From Solea solea (Eukaryota; Chordata; Actinopteri; Pleuronectiformes; Soleidae), in NCBI RefSeq assembly GCF_958295425.1, contig NC_081148.1, positions 15,260,958-15,324,957 on the forward strand: a stretch of DNA of 64,000 bases. Reading direction: 5' to 3'. The translations under genes were made by a program, and so were the position numbers. The notes below the pieces were generated by a model. That model did not search any database, was not told the DNA's origin, and was given only the letters and a program-made list of their open reading frames with translations. Positions 1 through 12,496 of the stretch are shown here, piece after piece (positions within the stretch are counted from its first letter, which is position 1; each line of letters begins with the position of its first letter).

Positions 1-13
1 CTTTCACAAACTA

Positions 14-39
14 ATACGCATACAGTCCGCTCTCCATTC
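14..39 (+). repeat. Dispersed 26-bp repeat, copy 1
   Basis: The segment reads ATACGCATACAGTCC, then a variable base, then CTCTCCATTC. It matches 3174-3199 with one mismatch (G here, A there). The similarity fades outside. It may be the edge of an old mobile element cut by the window start. The family is not recognised. Confidence 0.55.
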
Positions 40-1371
40 AGAAATATTGCTAAGCTTTAAAAAAAAGAAAAACCTGTGACTTCATTAAATTCAAATTTGA
101 CTGAATTCCTTAATGGACTGTAAATTGTTATGCACGTTGTTGCTTCTTGAACATAATTGCCACGGGGAGCACAAAAAGGTTTGATTATTGTTTGCTGGCT
201 TTTGGGAATTACAACAGGCCTGAGTGAGCGAGCATCTCACAAATACATTCATTTCTTTGGTATTCATGTTGTTTGTTGCTAAGGTTGTTGGCAAAAAATT
301 GGTGCGTTGAGGAGCCACCACACTAAAGTAAATGTGTCCAAATCATTCCGGGATAGTTATTATGACATTTGAAAGAAGCATCAAAGCCAGTGGAGGCAAG
401 TGAAATGAAAGACTGATGAGGCTGTGAAATACTAGTCCCTCTCTGAAATAACAGCACTTGTCTCCTGAATGTCTAAATAAGAGAGTCGAGATGTTTCAAA
501 AGATTTTTTTCAGTTGCAGAGAAAGTGGCGGCTTTGAAGTGAGCTTGTCCCCCTTGATAGTTATTCCCCAGCTCTCCCAGAGCTGAGTAATATTTTAGTA
601 GGTTAATCTAGGATGTTCACTTACTTTCACTTAAGTTGGTGTGTAGGGGTCCTTTTGTCCCTGGTCCATCCTGAGCAGCTACATAAAGCTACAAACGTAT
701 ATCATATACATTTGTGCTCCACGTCTGAGCCTTTTATTATCAAGAACATTCCACTGTTGAGTCCCCATTTGATATGTATGCTCTCTTACGTAATGCAGAT
801 GCTCATTTCACATTAAGGCTATTGCGGTTTGAAGTCAATGAAGATATGAGACATCTGAATAGGTCTGCATTAGGAAAAGGCAGCATTTAAGTATTTTTAT
901 GTGTTTTGGATAATGCCCTTAAATATATGGAACTGTTCTTTCTGTTTATCAAAAGACATTCTTTTCTAGCGCGTTTCAGTACAATAGTACAAAACCATAT
1001 TAGAGGCAACATTACCCCAAAAGGATTGCTTAAATGCATATTCATCGCAAATTATGGCTGCTCATTAAACTTGGATCGGGCTTTATATAATTGAAAATCT
1101 GTTTGAATGTGCCTCATTCATTGTCAATGCCCTTATTGCACACTGGCTTTTCAGTCTGGGCCAAATTAGCCGATATCTAAAAATAATCTGTTCATATAAC
1201 CTATCCTTTCCATGTCTGATGGCTGACAAAAGCACCGTTTATAGCACTCTGCACCTGATGGACAAACTTTTGCTTTTATACAGTTTTGTCCTCATTATTC
1301 TCCTGGGCCCCTGTAAATCTGATTATCTCCCTTACATGACACACTAGTGCTGAGGGTATTCAGACAAAGGC

Positions 1372-1396
1372 TGTGTGTGTGTGTGTGTGTGCGTGT
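1372..1396. repeat. (TG)n microsatellite
   Basis: Dinucleotide TG run with one C interruption near its end. Confidence 0.9.
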
Positions 1397-1560
1397 AACT
1401 GTAACCAGGAATGCAATTTTGCTGGGGGTTTTTTTTGTTGTTTTTTTCAAGGGCCATTAAGCTCAGATAGCAGGGGGAACACCAATATACCATACTTTTA
1501 CTGCATGAGGCACTTTTTTGCTTGAGTAGACCCAAAATTCTGTTGACGTTATTGTTCCGA

Positions 1561-1579
1561 TTTTTTTTTTTTTTTTTTT
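1561..1579. repeat. Poly-T tract (T19)
   Basis: Uninterrupted T homopolymer followed by AAAG. On the minus strand it could be a retroposon tail, but no element body is recognised next to it. Confidence 0.85.
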
Positions 1580-3173
1580 AAAGATAACATCAACACTTTT
1601 CTCTTGACTTGACATTGACAGGAGAAATGTTTGTCTTGACACATTCACAAACTATGACAGATGCCATGCACACATGCATTGTGGCGTATTAATGATTGAA
1701 CAGGAGCTCAGGAGTCAAGTCTACAGGTCTACATCCCTATTAAAAGTTAAAAGCAGTTGGATCTTTCAATGTGGAACGGTCATACAGGGAATATAAGGTG
1801 AGGACCGGTCAGTCCTGTTGCTGTTTTGTTATAATGAGCCACCAGACTAAGTGCACATAAGATTGTGTGCTTACATTGTTAAATCATCACATCACACCAC
1901 AATGGATTATGTCAGTCAATAACAATCTTGTCGTGGTATTTAATTGGCTCCTTACCCCCTTCAACATTTATAATAAGAATACACCTGCAGGGTTTATTAT
2001 GATCTTGTTTTTGTTTTGTCTTTTCTCTCTACTGCATGGTCTATTTGCTCATGGTCACAAGAAGCATGTCTTGAATGGAAATCATCATTGTTTCCTGTAA
2101 ACTTGTGTTATTGACCTTGTAGCCCCCAGCAAGAGACACGGATAAACAAATCCAGTGTAGATATTGGTAGGGAAACTGCTAAAAACCATTGCTAACAATA
2201 AAGCTAATTGACTACTGGTGGGATTGGTAAAACAATGGCCTTGATTTTCAATAGTCTTGTGTTTTTTTGTTTTTTTTTAAACTACCTAATGGCTTATTTT
2301 GTATGCACTTGGCTAACTACACTTTATCTAGTGATTTAGACAAAGCAAAGCATAGTTCTGTGATGGACATTTCATTTCTGCTCGATCATTGCTGAAGATA
2401 TTTCTGTGTTGATTTTGGTGTCAAGATTTAAACTTATTGATATTGACTGATTAATGTCCTCTCAACATATTAAACGAACACCGTCGTATTTCCTCTTTTT
2501 TGCTGGCATTTTGTGGGCCTTCAAATACATGTTCAGTATAACCCGCGTTCCTCCAAATTCAAGGGTAGAGACGTCATTAGTGTTTCGGCTTACAGAGATG
2601 CTGAAGCAGCTGTTGTTGAACAGTAATTGACTGACCATCTCATAATATCCTTCCATAGTTACAAAGACCTTTTTTTCACAGGCCACTGAACACTACAAGG
2701 ACAGCTGAATGATTGACAAAGGATAGAAGAAGACTGGCACTTATTTCATTTCATTTGTAGAAGCAGTCATTAAGTACAATCAGCCCTTTTTTTATTTTTT
2801 CCCCCTGTATTGACAGTTCAGTGCAGTGTAAACTGAAAGAAAACTGCTGCCTCACAGATCAGGTTGTGACTGAATTTGAACATTTCTTGAAACTTCTCAA
2901 GATAGAGAGCAGTGTAGCAAGTGATTTCTTAATGTGCGTCATTGTTGCATTATTCTTTATAAAATATCACCTCCTCTCTCTTGTTTTGCTTTTTGTTTTA
3001 TTCATTTTGGAGGGTTTAAACAAGAGATGTGCCTCTTACTGGTTTATTTCTAAAGGATTCTTCAACAACCATTTTCATTATAGATCCAGAGTTCTTTGTC
3101 ATAGTGTTTTTACAACTCTTTTTCTTAATTCAATAACTGAACAGTATTTAACAATTATATACATACAGTATAT

Positions 3174-3199
3174 ATACGCATACAGTCCACTCTCCATTC
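3174..3199 (+). repeat. Dispersed 26-bp repeat, copy 2
   Basis: Second copy of the segment at 14-39, in the same orientation. It is preceded by an AT-rich stretch (ACAGTATATATACG). A 26-bp near-identity within 3.2 kb is unlikely by chance, but no family can be named. Confidence 0.55.
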
Positions 3200-4706
3200 C
3201 GAAAAAATGGACTGACAATCTTGTAATATCCCTACAAAGTGAGCTATGTCTTTCACACAGAAGTTTCAGTTTTCATTAGTCAGATTTTGGGTACCTACTC
3301 ACAGTGTAATTGGCATGTTGCTGTTCTTGCATGAATTATTCACTGGAAACACTTTCCACGTGTCCCATTATAACAACTTTCACATATCATTTCTGGCCTG
3401 CCATTATGGGAAAATACTTCTGCCAGCTTCATTCCCATTAGAGCCCAACATCAGTTTAGCTGAGGATCACTTAAATCCATTGTTTCTTACCTTTTTGAAA
3501 CACAAAATGTTACCGCCTAAGTGAAACCCACTTGATTATAGCAGTTCCCCTCGTATTTTATCATCCTGACCTATTAAGCAACCAGACGTACAACAGAGAA
3601 CTAAATGTAATCTATTTATGATTTATGATCAAGTGGAGAAGTAATACAGCTTACATTTATTCTGTGGGACAGTGAGGCTAAGTGTTTTACATTAAGAGTA
3701 AGTGGTAAGTTTAGATGTAAGAAAACACATGAGGTTAGTGCATTTTAAAACACAGGCTGTTGTGTTATCCCTGTAGGTCTCACCACAGCCTGGTTCAGAT
3801 TTTCTTCAAACTTTAATATTTCAGTGGACACAAATGCAAACTTAAAGTATGAAATTGAAAATGTATGACTCATAGAGTTGATCTATTTTTAATGACCCAT
3901 GAATTGAGATTTACCAGCCGCCAGCGCAGAATCATGTGCCTTTGAATAAACATTTATCAGTCATTGCTTCCCTAATTATCGTTCACCCAAACCTTAATGA
4001 CCTTTTTAAGAAATGCACAGTGTACACATGAAGAACACTCCCTTATACGTGGCTTTTTTACTGTGCCGCTGAGACCCTTGCAGGTAGTGCGTTATCACTG
4101 GTGTATGCGTTATCAGTGGTGAACCGCTCTGTAATGTTTTGTGGGAGCTGCATTGATTTTGACCTGTCCTGTCCAACACTGAGAAGGCCAAGGGTAGTCA
4201 GGCAGAAAGCAGAAGATTTCTGTTTCTGTCAAGTCACTGCTTACGTTCCCTTATTTTTCTGTCATCACTCCTGTGATTTAATAAGAGGCTGCATTCCTCA
4301 GTCTGGCCAGGCCAGACAAGGAGACCAGTGATTGACAGGTGAAGACATTACCATGCAAAGAGAAAAGGAGCACTGGGAGAGATATGAATATTTGATTAGA
4401 TAGTATAAAAGAATCTTGTAATTGATTTTCTATCCAAGCTTCCATTTCATTTATTGAGTAAATTCATTTATTTCAGGTGGTTGGTTATTGCTGTCCCCAT
4501 TGTCTGATTGTGAGGCCCAGCTTTATCATATTTTGAATTTGATGATGACTTTGCGGATTCTAAAAGTTTGACTTATTTGCTCCGCTGCATGGCAGACCAT
4601 TAAAATGGAACCGCATTGTGTCTTTACACTCCGTTGTACTTCCAGAGGCTGCTAGAGGTGCGCTGTGCTGAAAATAAGCTTTGTGTGTTTGTCCTTTTTC
4701 TGACAG

Positions 4707-4828
4707 ATGTGATCCACACTGTGGGCCCAGTGGCCAGAGGTCATGTGGGCCCTGCCGAGACCAATGACCTCACCTCTTGCTATCAGAACTCCCTCAGGCT
4801 GGTGAAGGAACATTGCCTGAGCACCGTG
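4707..4828 (+). CDS. macrod2: MACROD2 macro-domain exon A (partial CDS, 122 nt)
   Basis: This internal exon encodes 41 codons of a macro domain. The first codon (Asp) is split: its G comes from the preceding exon. Acceptor TTTTTCTGACAG precedes it and donor GTGAGT begins at 4829, so it starts in phase 1 and ends in phase 0. The peptide opens DVIHTVGPVARGH and ends SLRLVKEHCLSTV. It corresponds to the strand carrying the conserved V-I-H-T-V-G-P block plus the following helix. MACROD2 hydrolyses mono-ADP-ribose from acidic residues of proteins and also O-acetyl-ADP-ribose. Human MACROD1 and MACROD2 share this block, but the helix ending SLxLVKE is closer to MACROD2. The next exon continues directly with AFPCISTG, as in the family. 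The catalytic-loop residues are encoded upstream, outside the window. Assignment to MACROD2 rather than MACROD1 is inference from sequence similarity and intron size. Confidence 0.93.
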
Positions 4829-7590
4829 GTGAGTACAGTAAATGTGACCACACTTTTGGGTCTGTTACAATGTGTCGCTTGAAAGGAAGAAATCATATTC
4901 TTTTGTGTTGTTGTTTGGTGGTGCGTGAGCCTTTAGTGAGGAAAGCTGTGTGTGTGTGTTTATTATGGAACTGGGGAAAGGTATGAGAACAAAGGGTTTA
5001 GCATCTTTCATTTTAGATCCCATTTTGAAAAGACTTAATCTGCTTTATTTTAACAAAAGCAATGGAGAACATAACAAAATGGAAATGTTTCATGTTTGTC
5101 AAATTAAGGCTTTTCATGCAGACTACTTTGGACTGTGGCTTCATGAAAGGCAGGTCTTTGTTTCCACCACTACATCTTGCTACAGTGAAACATTCACTTT
5201 TGTTTCCAAGTTAAAATTTCTGGCACGGAACAGTAATTCCAGGTAATTTCATTCTTGCATATGTCTTTTGTAATTAAAACACTGAAAAAATGCTCAAGGT
5301 TTAGTTACTGAATAAAACAATACCCACTAAATCCAGCTGAGAGCCGGTGATCATTCAAACACTATCCAAGCGTCTGTTTCAGTCTGGTAAATAAGTCTTA
5401 ACCAAACCAAATAGCCACCAATCACATTCTCTGCACCAACCTACTACCCTGTGACCTTATCAGTGGCTAATCAGTGGAAGTACTTACCAATGGGGAAAGG
5501 AGACAAAGATAAGAGCCGGTATGACTAAATATGATCATGACAAATTCCTGCACCGATGATGAATCCTCTGAGTGCAGCAAACACCTCTAGTGGCAATTAA
5601 ATGGATTGTGAAGCCAAATGACTAAAGTAGTTATGGTAAGTGTTTTGAAGTTATATGAAAATCAGCAGGATACCTGCTGATCTTTAAACTCCTCTAATCA
5701 CATTAGAAAGTCATTTTCACAATAGTTTTAGGTTTCATGGGCAGCGGGAACACTAAAGGCACTGGGCCCCTCGGGTCTCAGTGTAGGAACACAAATAACA
5801 CAATCCCTGTGTTTTGTGTCTGGCATATAAGTTAAGTTATTTATTTAGTTTAGGCCCATCTCATGATTTGTTTATCTAATAATTTATAGATTTACAAGAA
5901 ACATAGTTTCTGTTTTTACTGGGAGCAGGCTGGATCCCGTCTAATGTATTTATACAGCTGCTCTGTGTTGAGAAGGCCTTCAGTGAAAACAGTGGAGTTC
6001 TGTGATTGACTGGCCTTTCAGGATGAGCTGAGTCATTACTTTATCTTTGCCACAGACAACAGAAAGCTTGTTTTTGCAGAAAGGAAATAGGAAAAGGTTC
6101 TATTCGTATTTATTTTTATTCTAACCTGCCTTGATATGCAAGACTTACTTGAAGATTGCCTCTTCTCTTATGATGGGTTTTGCTCATCATCATTTTTTGT
6201 TAGCAGTCTTGTAGCCCCTTAAAGGGTCCACATTTTTGGTTAGTTGCTCAGAACAAGGCTCAATAACTGATCTAAAAAGGGTTTCACTATGAGCCTTGCT
6301 ATGTGAAAGAAATCAGAGATCTCTGAACATGGGCTCCCTGCCAAGTAGGTCTCCAAATAGGCAATAGAAGGGGCACTACATTTAAGAATCCTAGACATTT
6401 GGCTCCCCAATGGGGATTCCAGGGCATAATGAAAGAATAGGAGTCAAAACAAAGCCTTGTACAAAATAAACTTGAGCATGAAAGATTAAAAAGAACCAGA
6501 GCGTGTTAGTTAATCCCTCTCTCTGAAAACTGAAAGCCACCCTTCAGGCTACGAAATGGAGCAACCACTACAGTCATTGCATCAAAATCTTCTTGGGACT
6601 GTAGCATATCAAGACAGGGAGTTTACAGGAAATACTACTGCATTTCCTTTACTGCAGGGCAGCTCTGTGTGAAGGACTGAACATTTACTCTTATCCCCAG
6701 AAGTCAGAAATTCGATAGAAGAGCATTTCCTGTCCCTAAGTGATGTTATTCTGATTTACAGCTCTACTGGGACGGAACTTTGGAAAATGTGACTTTTGGA
6801 CTACCTAAGGCAGTTCCTGGCTGAGTTAAGGGGTTGTTTCTGCGTTTCTAGGCTGAGTTCTTAACAGTACAAAAATAAATTAGTCACAACAGCTTGAATA
6901 AATATTCATAGTCATGAAATTGTCCTTGTGTGGCAGATGAGATAGTGGATCATGAGGGTGTTTAAATGAAACTCCTGCTTCTTTGTTGAGTCCATGGCCA
7001 AGAAAATAAAAATTAAGTTTTCATTCAGTTTTCTTTACTTGACTTTAGGTAAATGCTCGATGTGGTCACAAATGCTCCAAAAGAAAACAATGGCTATCCT
7101 AATGCTAAATATAAGTGTTGCAAAACTCAGATTCTTTTGGCTGAAATGTCAAGGTAAATGTGTTCAGATTGTTTATATGACAACCCGTGGCCCACAGGGC
7201 AAAACTGTGAGTATAGGATGCAGTTCTTAGCCTCAGTGACGGATGGCCTTCAAATGAAAAATGACGATCAACCTGAGCCAAGGAACCTGCTGTTTAACCC
7301 CTACACTGAAGTCGAGAGCTGTCTGGAACAGCCCCGGGTTTAACACCCTCACTCTGTCTTTGTCTCTGGGTGAATATCAGATGGCCGGCTCGCCTATTGA
7401 GTTGTGTTTTCCCAAATCATTTGGCTGCAGTCAATACAGAATAGGAAGTGATAGTGTGCATTTGTGTTCCCTATGTCTTTTACCTGAATCTTCCTTGGGA
7501 ATATGTGAATGTGCCTGTGTGGGTTCAGTGTTCTCTCCTCATTTTGCCCCAGCCTAGAGGACTTTTACGCTTCAGTGCTTTTCTTTTCCC

Positions 7591-7609
7591 TTTTTTTTTT
7601 TTTTTTTTT
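7591..7609. repeat. Poly-T tract (T19)
   Basis: Uninterrupted T homopolymer immediately left of the hairpin at 7610-7667. Confidence 0.85.
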
Positions 7610-7667
7610 GCTGTGACTGAAAGAGCACAGGGCTGTCACAGCTCCCTGTGCTCTGACTGACCACAGC
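7610..7667. repeat. Hairpin (inverted repeat)
   Basis: Perfect 11-bp arms AGAGCACAGGG (7622-7632) and CCCTGTGCTCT (7644-7654) surround an 11-base loop. Beyond a small mismatched region, GCTGTG (7610-7615) can pair with CACAGC (7662-7667), giving a two-part stem. It directly follows a T19 run. It could be a foldback element remnant or a structured transcript segment. No known RNA family is recognised. Confidence 0.6.
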
Positions 7668-8255
7668 CCACAGCCAGAATGCCAGCATTGCAGGCTGGGC
7701 TTTGCAACATCACACAGGGGAGCCATGAGAGCTGTGCAGACTGTGAGTGGAGTTGCAGCTCTGGACAGATGAGCAGCACATTGTCAAACAGCCCCCTCCT
7801 CTGCTCACTCCTTGTTACACTATGTTGTTTGCTTCCAGAGGAAGCTCAGGTGGGGAGCCAAAAGGTAAATAACTGCTAGAAACTGGGACTTTTGATGGAT
7901 TGATTTTAGACATGCATGTGATAATAACATTGCCTTGCCGCTCAATAGGAGGGAAGATGCTCTAGGAGGCTTATTATCTGGAGATGGGATGTTTTAAATA
8001 GTTCTCATTATGGTTGATCTGATATATGGAGGGTGCCACGTTATTGTATCTGCAAAGTTTTGGGGGATAAACTTGCTGCTCAGCAGTAACACAAGATTAA
8101 AGTGGCCTTAATTTCTGAAGACAACAGACAGAAAACAGAACTGCTGTGATTTGTTTGTGTGGTAAAGTATCGTGCAGTGCGTAAAATGCAGATTTTACCA
8201 CTGACTGAGGCCTGCCAATCACATTATCTTGTTAGTGAAAACAATTCCTTGCATG

Positions 8256-8263
8256 GAATGTTT
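8256..8263. repeat. Putative SINE target-site duplication, left
   Basis: GAATGTTT, matching GAATATTT at 8543-8550 with one difference, at the A-tail end of the SINE. Confidence 0.5.
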
Positions 8264-8541
8264 CATTTATTTTTTCTTTTCTTTCAGCTTCTCCCTCTCT
8301 AGGGGTCCCCACAGCGATATGCGATGATCCGTATATTTGACTTGGCAGGGATTTTTATGCTGAAGCCCTTCCTGACATAACCCCCCCGGCCCCCATTGGC
8401 TAGGGTAATTTTATAGTGTTCAGAAGCAGGGGATTGGGCACCTTGTTCAGGGGTACCCCAGCCCTTGACCTGGCAGGGATTCAAACAAGCAAACCCTACT
8501 GTTGCAAGCCAAATCCTCTTCCACTCGGCCATGGGCTGCCC
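8264..8541 (-). mobile_element. tRNA-derived SINE (teleost type)
   Basis: Read on the minus strand, the element begins at about 8541 with GGGCAGCCCATGGCCGAGTGG, carrying a good RNA polymerase III A box (TGGCCGAGTGG, 8521-8531). A B box follows (TGTTTGAATCC, 8477-8487). The spacing of about 33 bases between boxes is typical of tRNA-derived SINE heads, and the A-box surroundings look like tRNA-Leu or tRNA-Ser. The body contains the GAAGGGCTTCAGCATAAA block and a GGGGACCCC core familiar from common fish SINEs. It ends in an A-rich tail (GAAAGAAAAGAAAAAATAAA on the minus strand). GAATGTTT (8256-8263) and GAATATTT (8543-8550) flank it and look like a target-site duplication with one mismatch. It was recognised from memory of the family, not from a search. 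Confidence 0.85.
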
Positions 8542-8542
8542 A

Positions 8543-8550
8543 GAATATTT
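8543..8550. repeat. Putative SINE target-site duplication, right
   Basis: GAATATTT, one base beyond the tRNA-like head of the SINE. Confidence 0.5.
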
Positions 8551-11500
8551 GCGTTTAATATCTTTTGAAATACAACTGATATGTAATCTGTATGTAAGTG
8601 CATTTTAACAATGCGCTCCCGAGTATGTGTTGACTGCATCCGTGTATCTGCAGGCCCAGGGGGCCTCTCTCCAAAGAGCTGGAAAAAAAAATAAAGCTAA
8701 AAAATACATGGAACTGAGGAGACAGTTAATGCAGGTCCCCTGTCTTGGTTAGTCATGGAAGGCTGCTCAGATTCTTCCCTGGAAGCAAGTATAGCATCTG
8801 TCAGGCAGAAACACAGACTGTGTGGTGGGGGACGCCACCATCTGGAAGTCATTCAGCTTTACTGTGTTTCATTTTAGAGCCTATATTAAACAACCCTTAG
8901 ACTGTGACCTTTACAATAATAGAACAGTCATGTTTACCAAAAACACAATTATTGTTTCATTTAATTTAGCCTCTTTGGGCAGTTTTTTGTTGAGGGAAAA
9001 TAATGTTTGCGTCTCGAGGGGATGGCATCCACACACGACAGGCATTTGAGCTGTTGACTAATGATCTTGTGGGCAACTGAGCCTTATTTTTGTTTCTAAT
9101 TTGACGCTGACAGGCCACAATTTGATGCTTTTCGAAAGTGTCTGTCATTAAGCCTTTTCTGGCAGCGTGCAGTGGGTTGGCAGCTGTCAGTGTGGACAGT
9201 GACGAGGTGGCAGACTGCATTTAGTGGCCTCCTCTCCTACTCCCAGGCAGCCTTGGAAGTGTTTCGTAGCTGTAACATGCTGGCTTTGAGGAGATCCAGC
9301 AGGGAAGCCACAAATTGCCCGTTGAGAAAAATGCTGAAAGCCAAGTGGATCGGAGATGAATGGTGTAGAATGATAGGATTAGCCACCCTTCTCAGTGGGC
9401 TCATTCCAAGGCTGCTAGGAGCATTAGATTCCATTCACTTTGCCCGACAGTGTTCCCAAAAAAGCATTCCCACCAACGATATCTTGTAGCGAAGCATCAG
9501 CATGCACTCGCTGCTTGAAGATGACAGCTGATAGCCTCAACATGTTCAGCTGCGTGACATGACAGGGACATCAAACTATCACTGTATGAAAGGAATAAGT
9601 AATCATGCCCCCAAGATGTCTTTGAGACAGACAACACACTGGGGTCTGGCTTGCAAGTTGACTTTTACCTCGTCTTTCATTTTGTTTTCAAAGCTTCTCC
9701 TCTGTTCTCGGTGAAATAATATAATGTGCTGTAAATAACTTATATTGTTCCACCTTTATTAATGCAGGTCACTGGTGATATCTGAAAATGTGTTTTTTAC
9801 TGCTGTGTATAAGTGCACTGGAGGGTCTTTGTCATTATTTATGCTGTCAAATACTACCATATCAAAGTTAACGACTTTGTACTCCACCCTGTTCATTTTG
9901 GTACGTCGACTAAAGTGATAAATTAATTTTCATTCATGCACCGAATAGATCACATTGAGACTTTTCCTCTATCTGCTTCCCTCTTCTTTAATTATTGTCT
10001 GTGACTTCCAATTTAATTATATAAAGGCTGAAAGAGGGGTGGAGGCCTGATTGTATATTCTTGGCTTCTGATCATAGGAAAGTTAACAGAGCCATTGACT
10101 GGGATAGAAGGGGTTCACTGTGGATCTGCATACACATCACAGTTTTTTTTTGCATATCACAATGTCCTTCATTACATTCACAATTTGAATTCCAATATAA
10201 CATAAAAAGAGTCCATGGACATTTTCTTCATGACAGCATTTCACAAACTTGCGCTCACTAGAAAGGTTTTAATAAAGTGAAAAAATCTGATTTGACACAT
10301 TTTTAATTTCCGTTTTGATCTTCTGCCATATAAACTTGACTCCTCATAAAGGTCTTGCGCTTCACAAAGATACAACGCAATATGTCACAGACGAGTAAAA
10401 TGCTGTGACAGAAAAGGGTTTTACTTAACTCTTTTGATTTTGATGTCAGCTGAACATTTCTGTCCTTTGTTTAGTTTCACATCTAAAAGTGAACATACTT
10501 ATTATTCAATTTAATGTTCTATTCCAGTATATATACAACTGTCTCATCATAAATTGGAAATTTAGTTCTGCCAGTTGGGTGGTGATGTATTCTGCTCTAC
10601 CTGGATATAATTCCTTCCTTGTGTTTGTTTCTTTTGTCAAGGTGGAAGCAATCTTGCAATGATGAACGTGCTCATCCAAAATCTAGAGCGGAAACACAGG
10701 TCAAAGAAAGGGGGGGAATTCAGTGCGCTGCCACTGAGTATTTAATAGGCCTCATTCCCAAATCAGTAATTCGCTACAATATGTGATTATAACCCAGCCC
10801 TCTCTGTGTCCAGTCACCCACTTTACAGTACCTGCATGCACCGACAAAGGTTAATTAGACTGAAGCTTTCAAAAGGTCACACCACCATTTAAATTAGTCA
10901 TTGCTATTTGTCTGATCTGAATCATTGGCAACTGTGGGCCAATTAGATCCAATTACACTGATAGTGGTTGTGGTGATCTGCCACCTAGTCTAAGTTAATG
11001 ACCATTGGAACCCCAATTACCCCAGAGCCCTGATTCAGAAAATGGCAACCACAGCAGGAGAAGCTACATATCTGAGCGAAGAGATCAATCCTGTCACATC
11101 GCCCGCCTTTGACATTCCCTTCACTTAAGAGAAAGCGGCAGAACTTTATGAGAGGTGAAATATTAGGATATGTAAAATGTGACATTTCCACACACCTCAA
11201 CAGGGGTAATCACATTTGATGGGGAGTGAAGTGGTAATCTTCAGAGAGTCTGTGGTGGAGTGGGCTGATGTGAATGGCATGCTAGCATCTTGATTACAAG
11301 CACAAGGAAGGCATAGCGATAATCAGAATGTCTAAACCTTGTGTCCCAATAAGGGTACTTCACCTAGATGTTCTGTGGTAGCAGGCAGTGGTTTTCTTCT
11401 CAATTAATGTGCCCTGACGGTGAAAAACAAAAACAAAAACACTTTTCAAATGATTTAGCTGCCAAAGAACAGCCAAGGACTATAAGATTCCAAGTTAACA

Positions 11501-12443
11501 CCTTGGTTTGCTGGTTTCACTTCATCCTTTTCTCTGCTGCTGTACCTGTCTGTGAGCAGCTCCTTGAGACAGTCTCCTGAATTTCTATGAGGCTCATATC
11601 CCTCTGCGGTGCCATCTGAGAATAGAAGCAACAGTCACACCCAACTGAGGGACTGTCAGATGAAGTTGTTGATTAAACAGATTCCTTGTTTGCCGTTCAC
11701 CGTGAGACAAAATAAAGATGCATTATTTAAACATATACCTGGAGAATGTGGGCAATACAGGAGAACAAAAGGAATTTCTGTCCATCTCTGTCTCTGCCTC
11801 ACAGCAGGAAGCAGAGTGTGACTTATTTCTTATCTCTGTTTTTTTCCTAGAGGAAATGCAGTGGACAGGAGAAAAGCGTGGGTATCTACCCAGGGAAAGA
11901 ATTGTTAGTGACAATTAATTGCACCAAGCAGCAGCATCTCAAACTGCAGTCATTAGCAGTGATGTTAGGGAAGTCTTAAGTAGTTTGTCTGAGGGAAGAA
12001 ACCTTTGAATAAAAAGTTTCAAATGGGAGAAAAACTCTGGTGTGATGTTTGCTTTGAAGCTTCCTTCCAGGTAAACCACTACATCGAAAACATCAACAAA
12101 TAAAAGCTAGTCCTTGCAGCGTACCTGAAAGCTTGTTTTATGTTGGTCTCCTCTCTCGTTATGTTGGAGTATAAAACACTCGTATCCTCAAACGCTTCCT
12201 CCAGCACCTGATAAATGTTTCTGTTTTGATCTGTTTTGTTTTGCGCAGGGATGAGTGATGTGAAATACATCTGATGTAAAACAGGCTTCTCTCATAGCTT
12301 GATCGTTGCCGAGTAAAATCTCAGCAATCTCGCATATACTGTAACAGATTGCTGTTCATCGGCAGCGGACCTTGGTGGAATGAGTGCTTGTTTACATCAT
12401 TATAGTTAATTACCATGCAGATTCAAACCAGCCAATAGTGCTT

Positions 12444-12496
12444 GTACTGTGTGTATGTGTGCGTGCATGTGTGATGTGTGCGCATGTGTGAGTGTA
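12444..12496. repeat. Imperfect TG/CG-rich dinucleotide tract
   Basis: Degenerate TG/CA-type repeat with GCGTGC and GCGCATG interruptions. Confidence 0.7.

Larger units (their letters stand above)
1..4706 (+). other. macrod2: Intron (3' part) upstream of macrod2 exon A
   Basis: This stretch is AT-rich non-coding sequence that ends in a pyrimidine-rich tract and an AG acceptor (4705-4706). Its open frames are short, have no recognisable domains and no coding-like composition. It holds a (TG)n run at 1372-1396, a T19 run at 1561-1579, and a 26-bp segment at 14-39 that recurs at 3174-3199. A short palindrome (GTCTGGCCAGGCCAGAC) lies at 4301-4317. The upstream macro-domain exon, expected to encode the NAAN and GGGGVDG loop, was looked for and not seen, so this intron starts outside the window. 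Confidence 0.75.

Noticed and set aside
4616..4882. Stand-alone 88-codon ORF covering exon A
   Set aside because: The conserved part is bounded exactly by splice signals (4707-4828). The extra codons on both sides are intron read-through.
8477..8541. Functional tRNA gene
   Set aside because: A and B boxes are present, but no intact cloverleaf or terminator is seen, and a SINE body and A-rich tail follow. It is a tRNA-derived SINE head.
9172..9489. Overlapping open frames on both strands (105 codons +, 84 and 65 codons -) as a possible gene
   Set aside because: None has a recognisable domain or splice context. Simultaneous openness on both strands reflects local composition.
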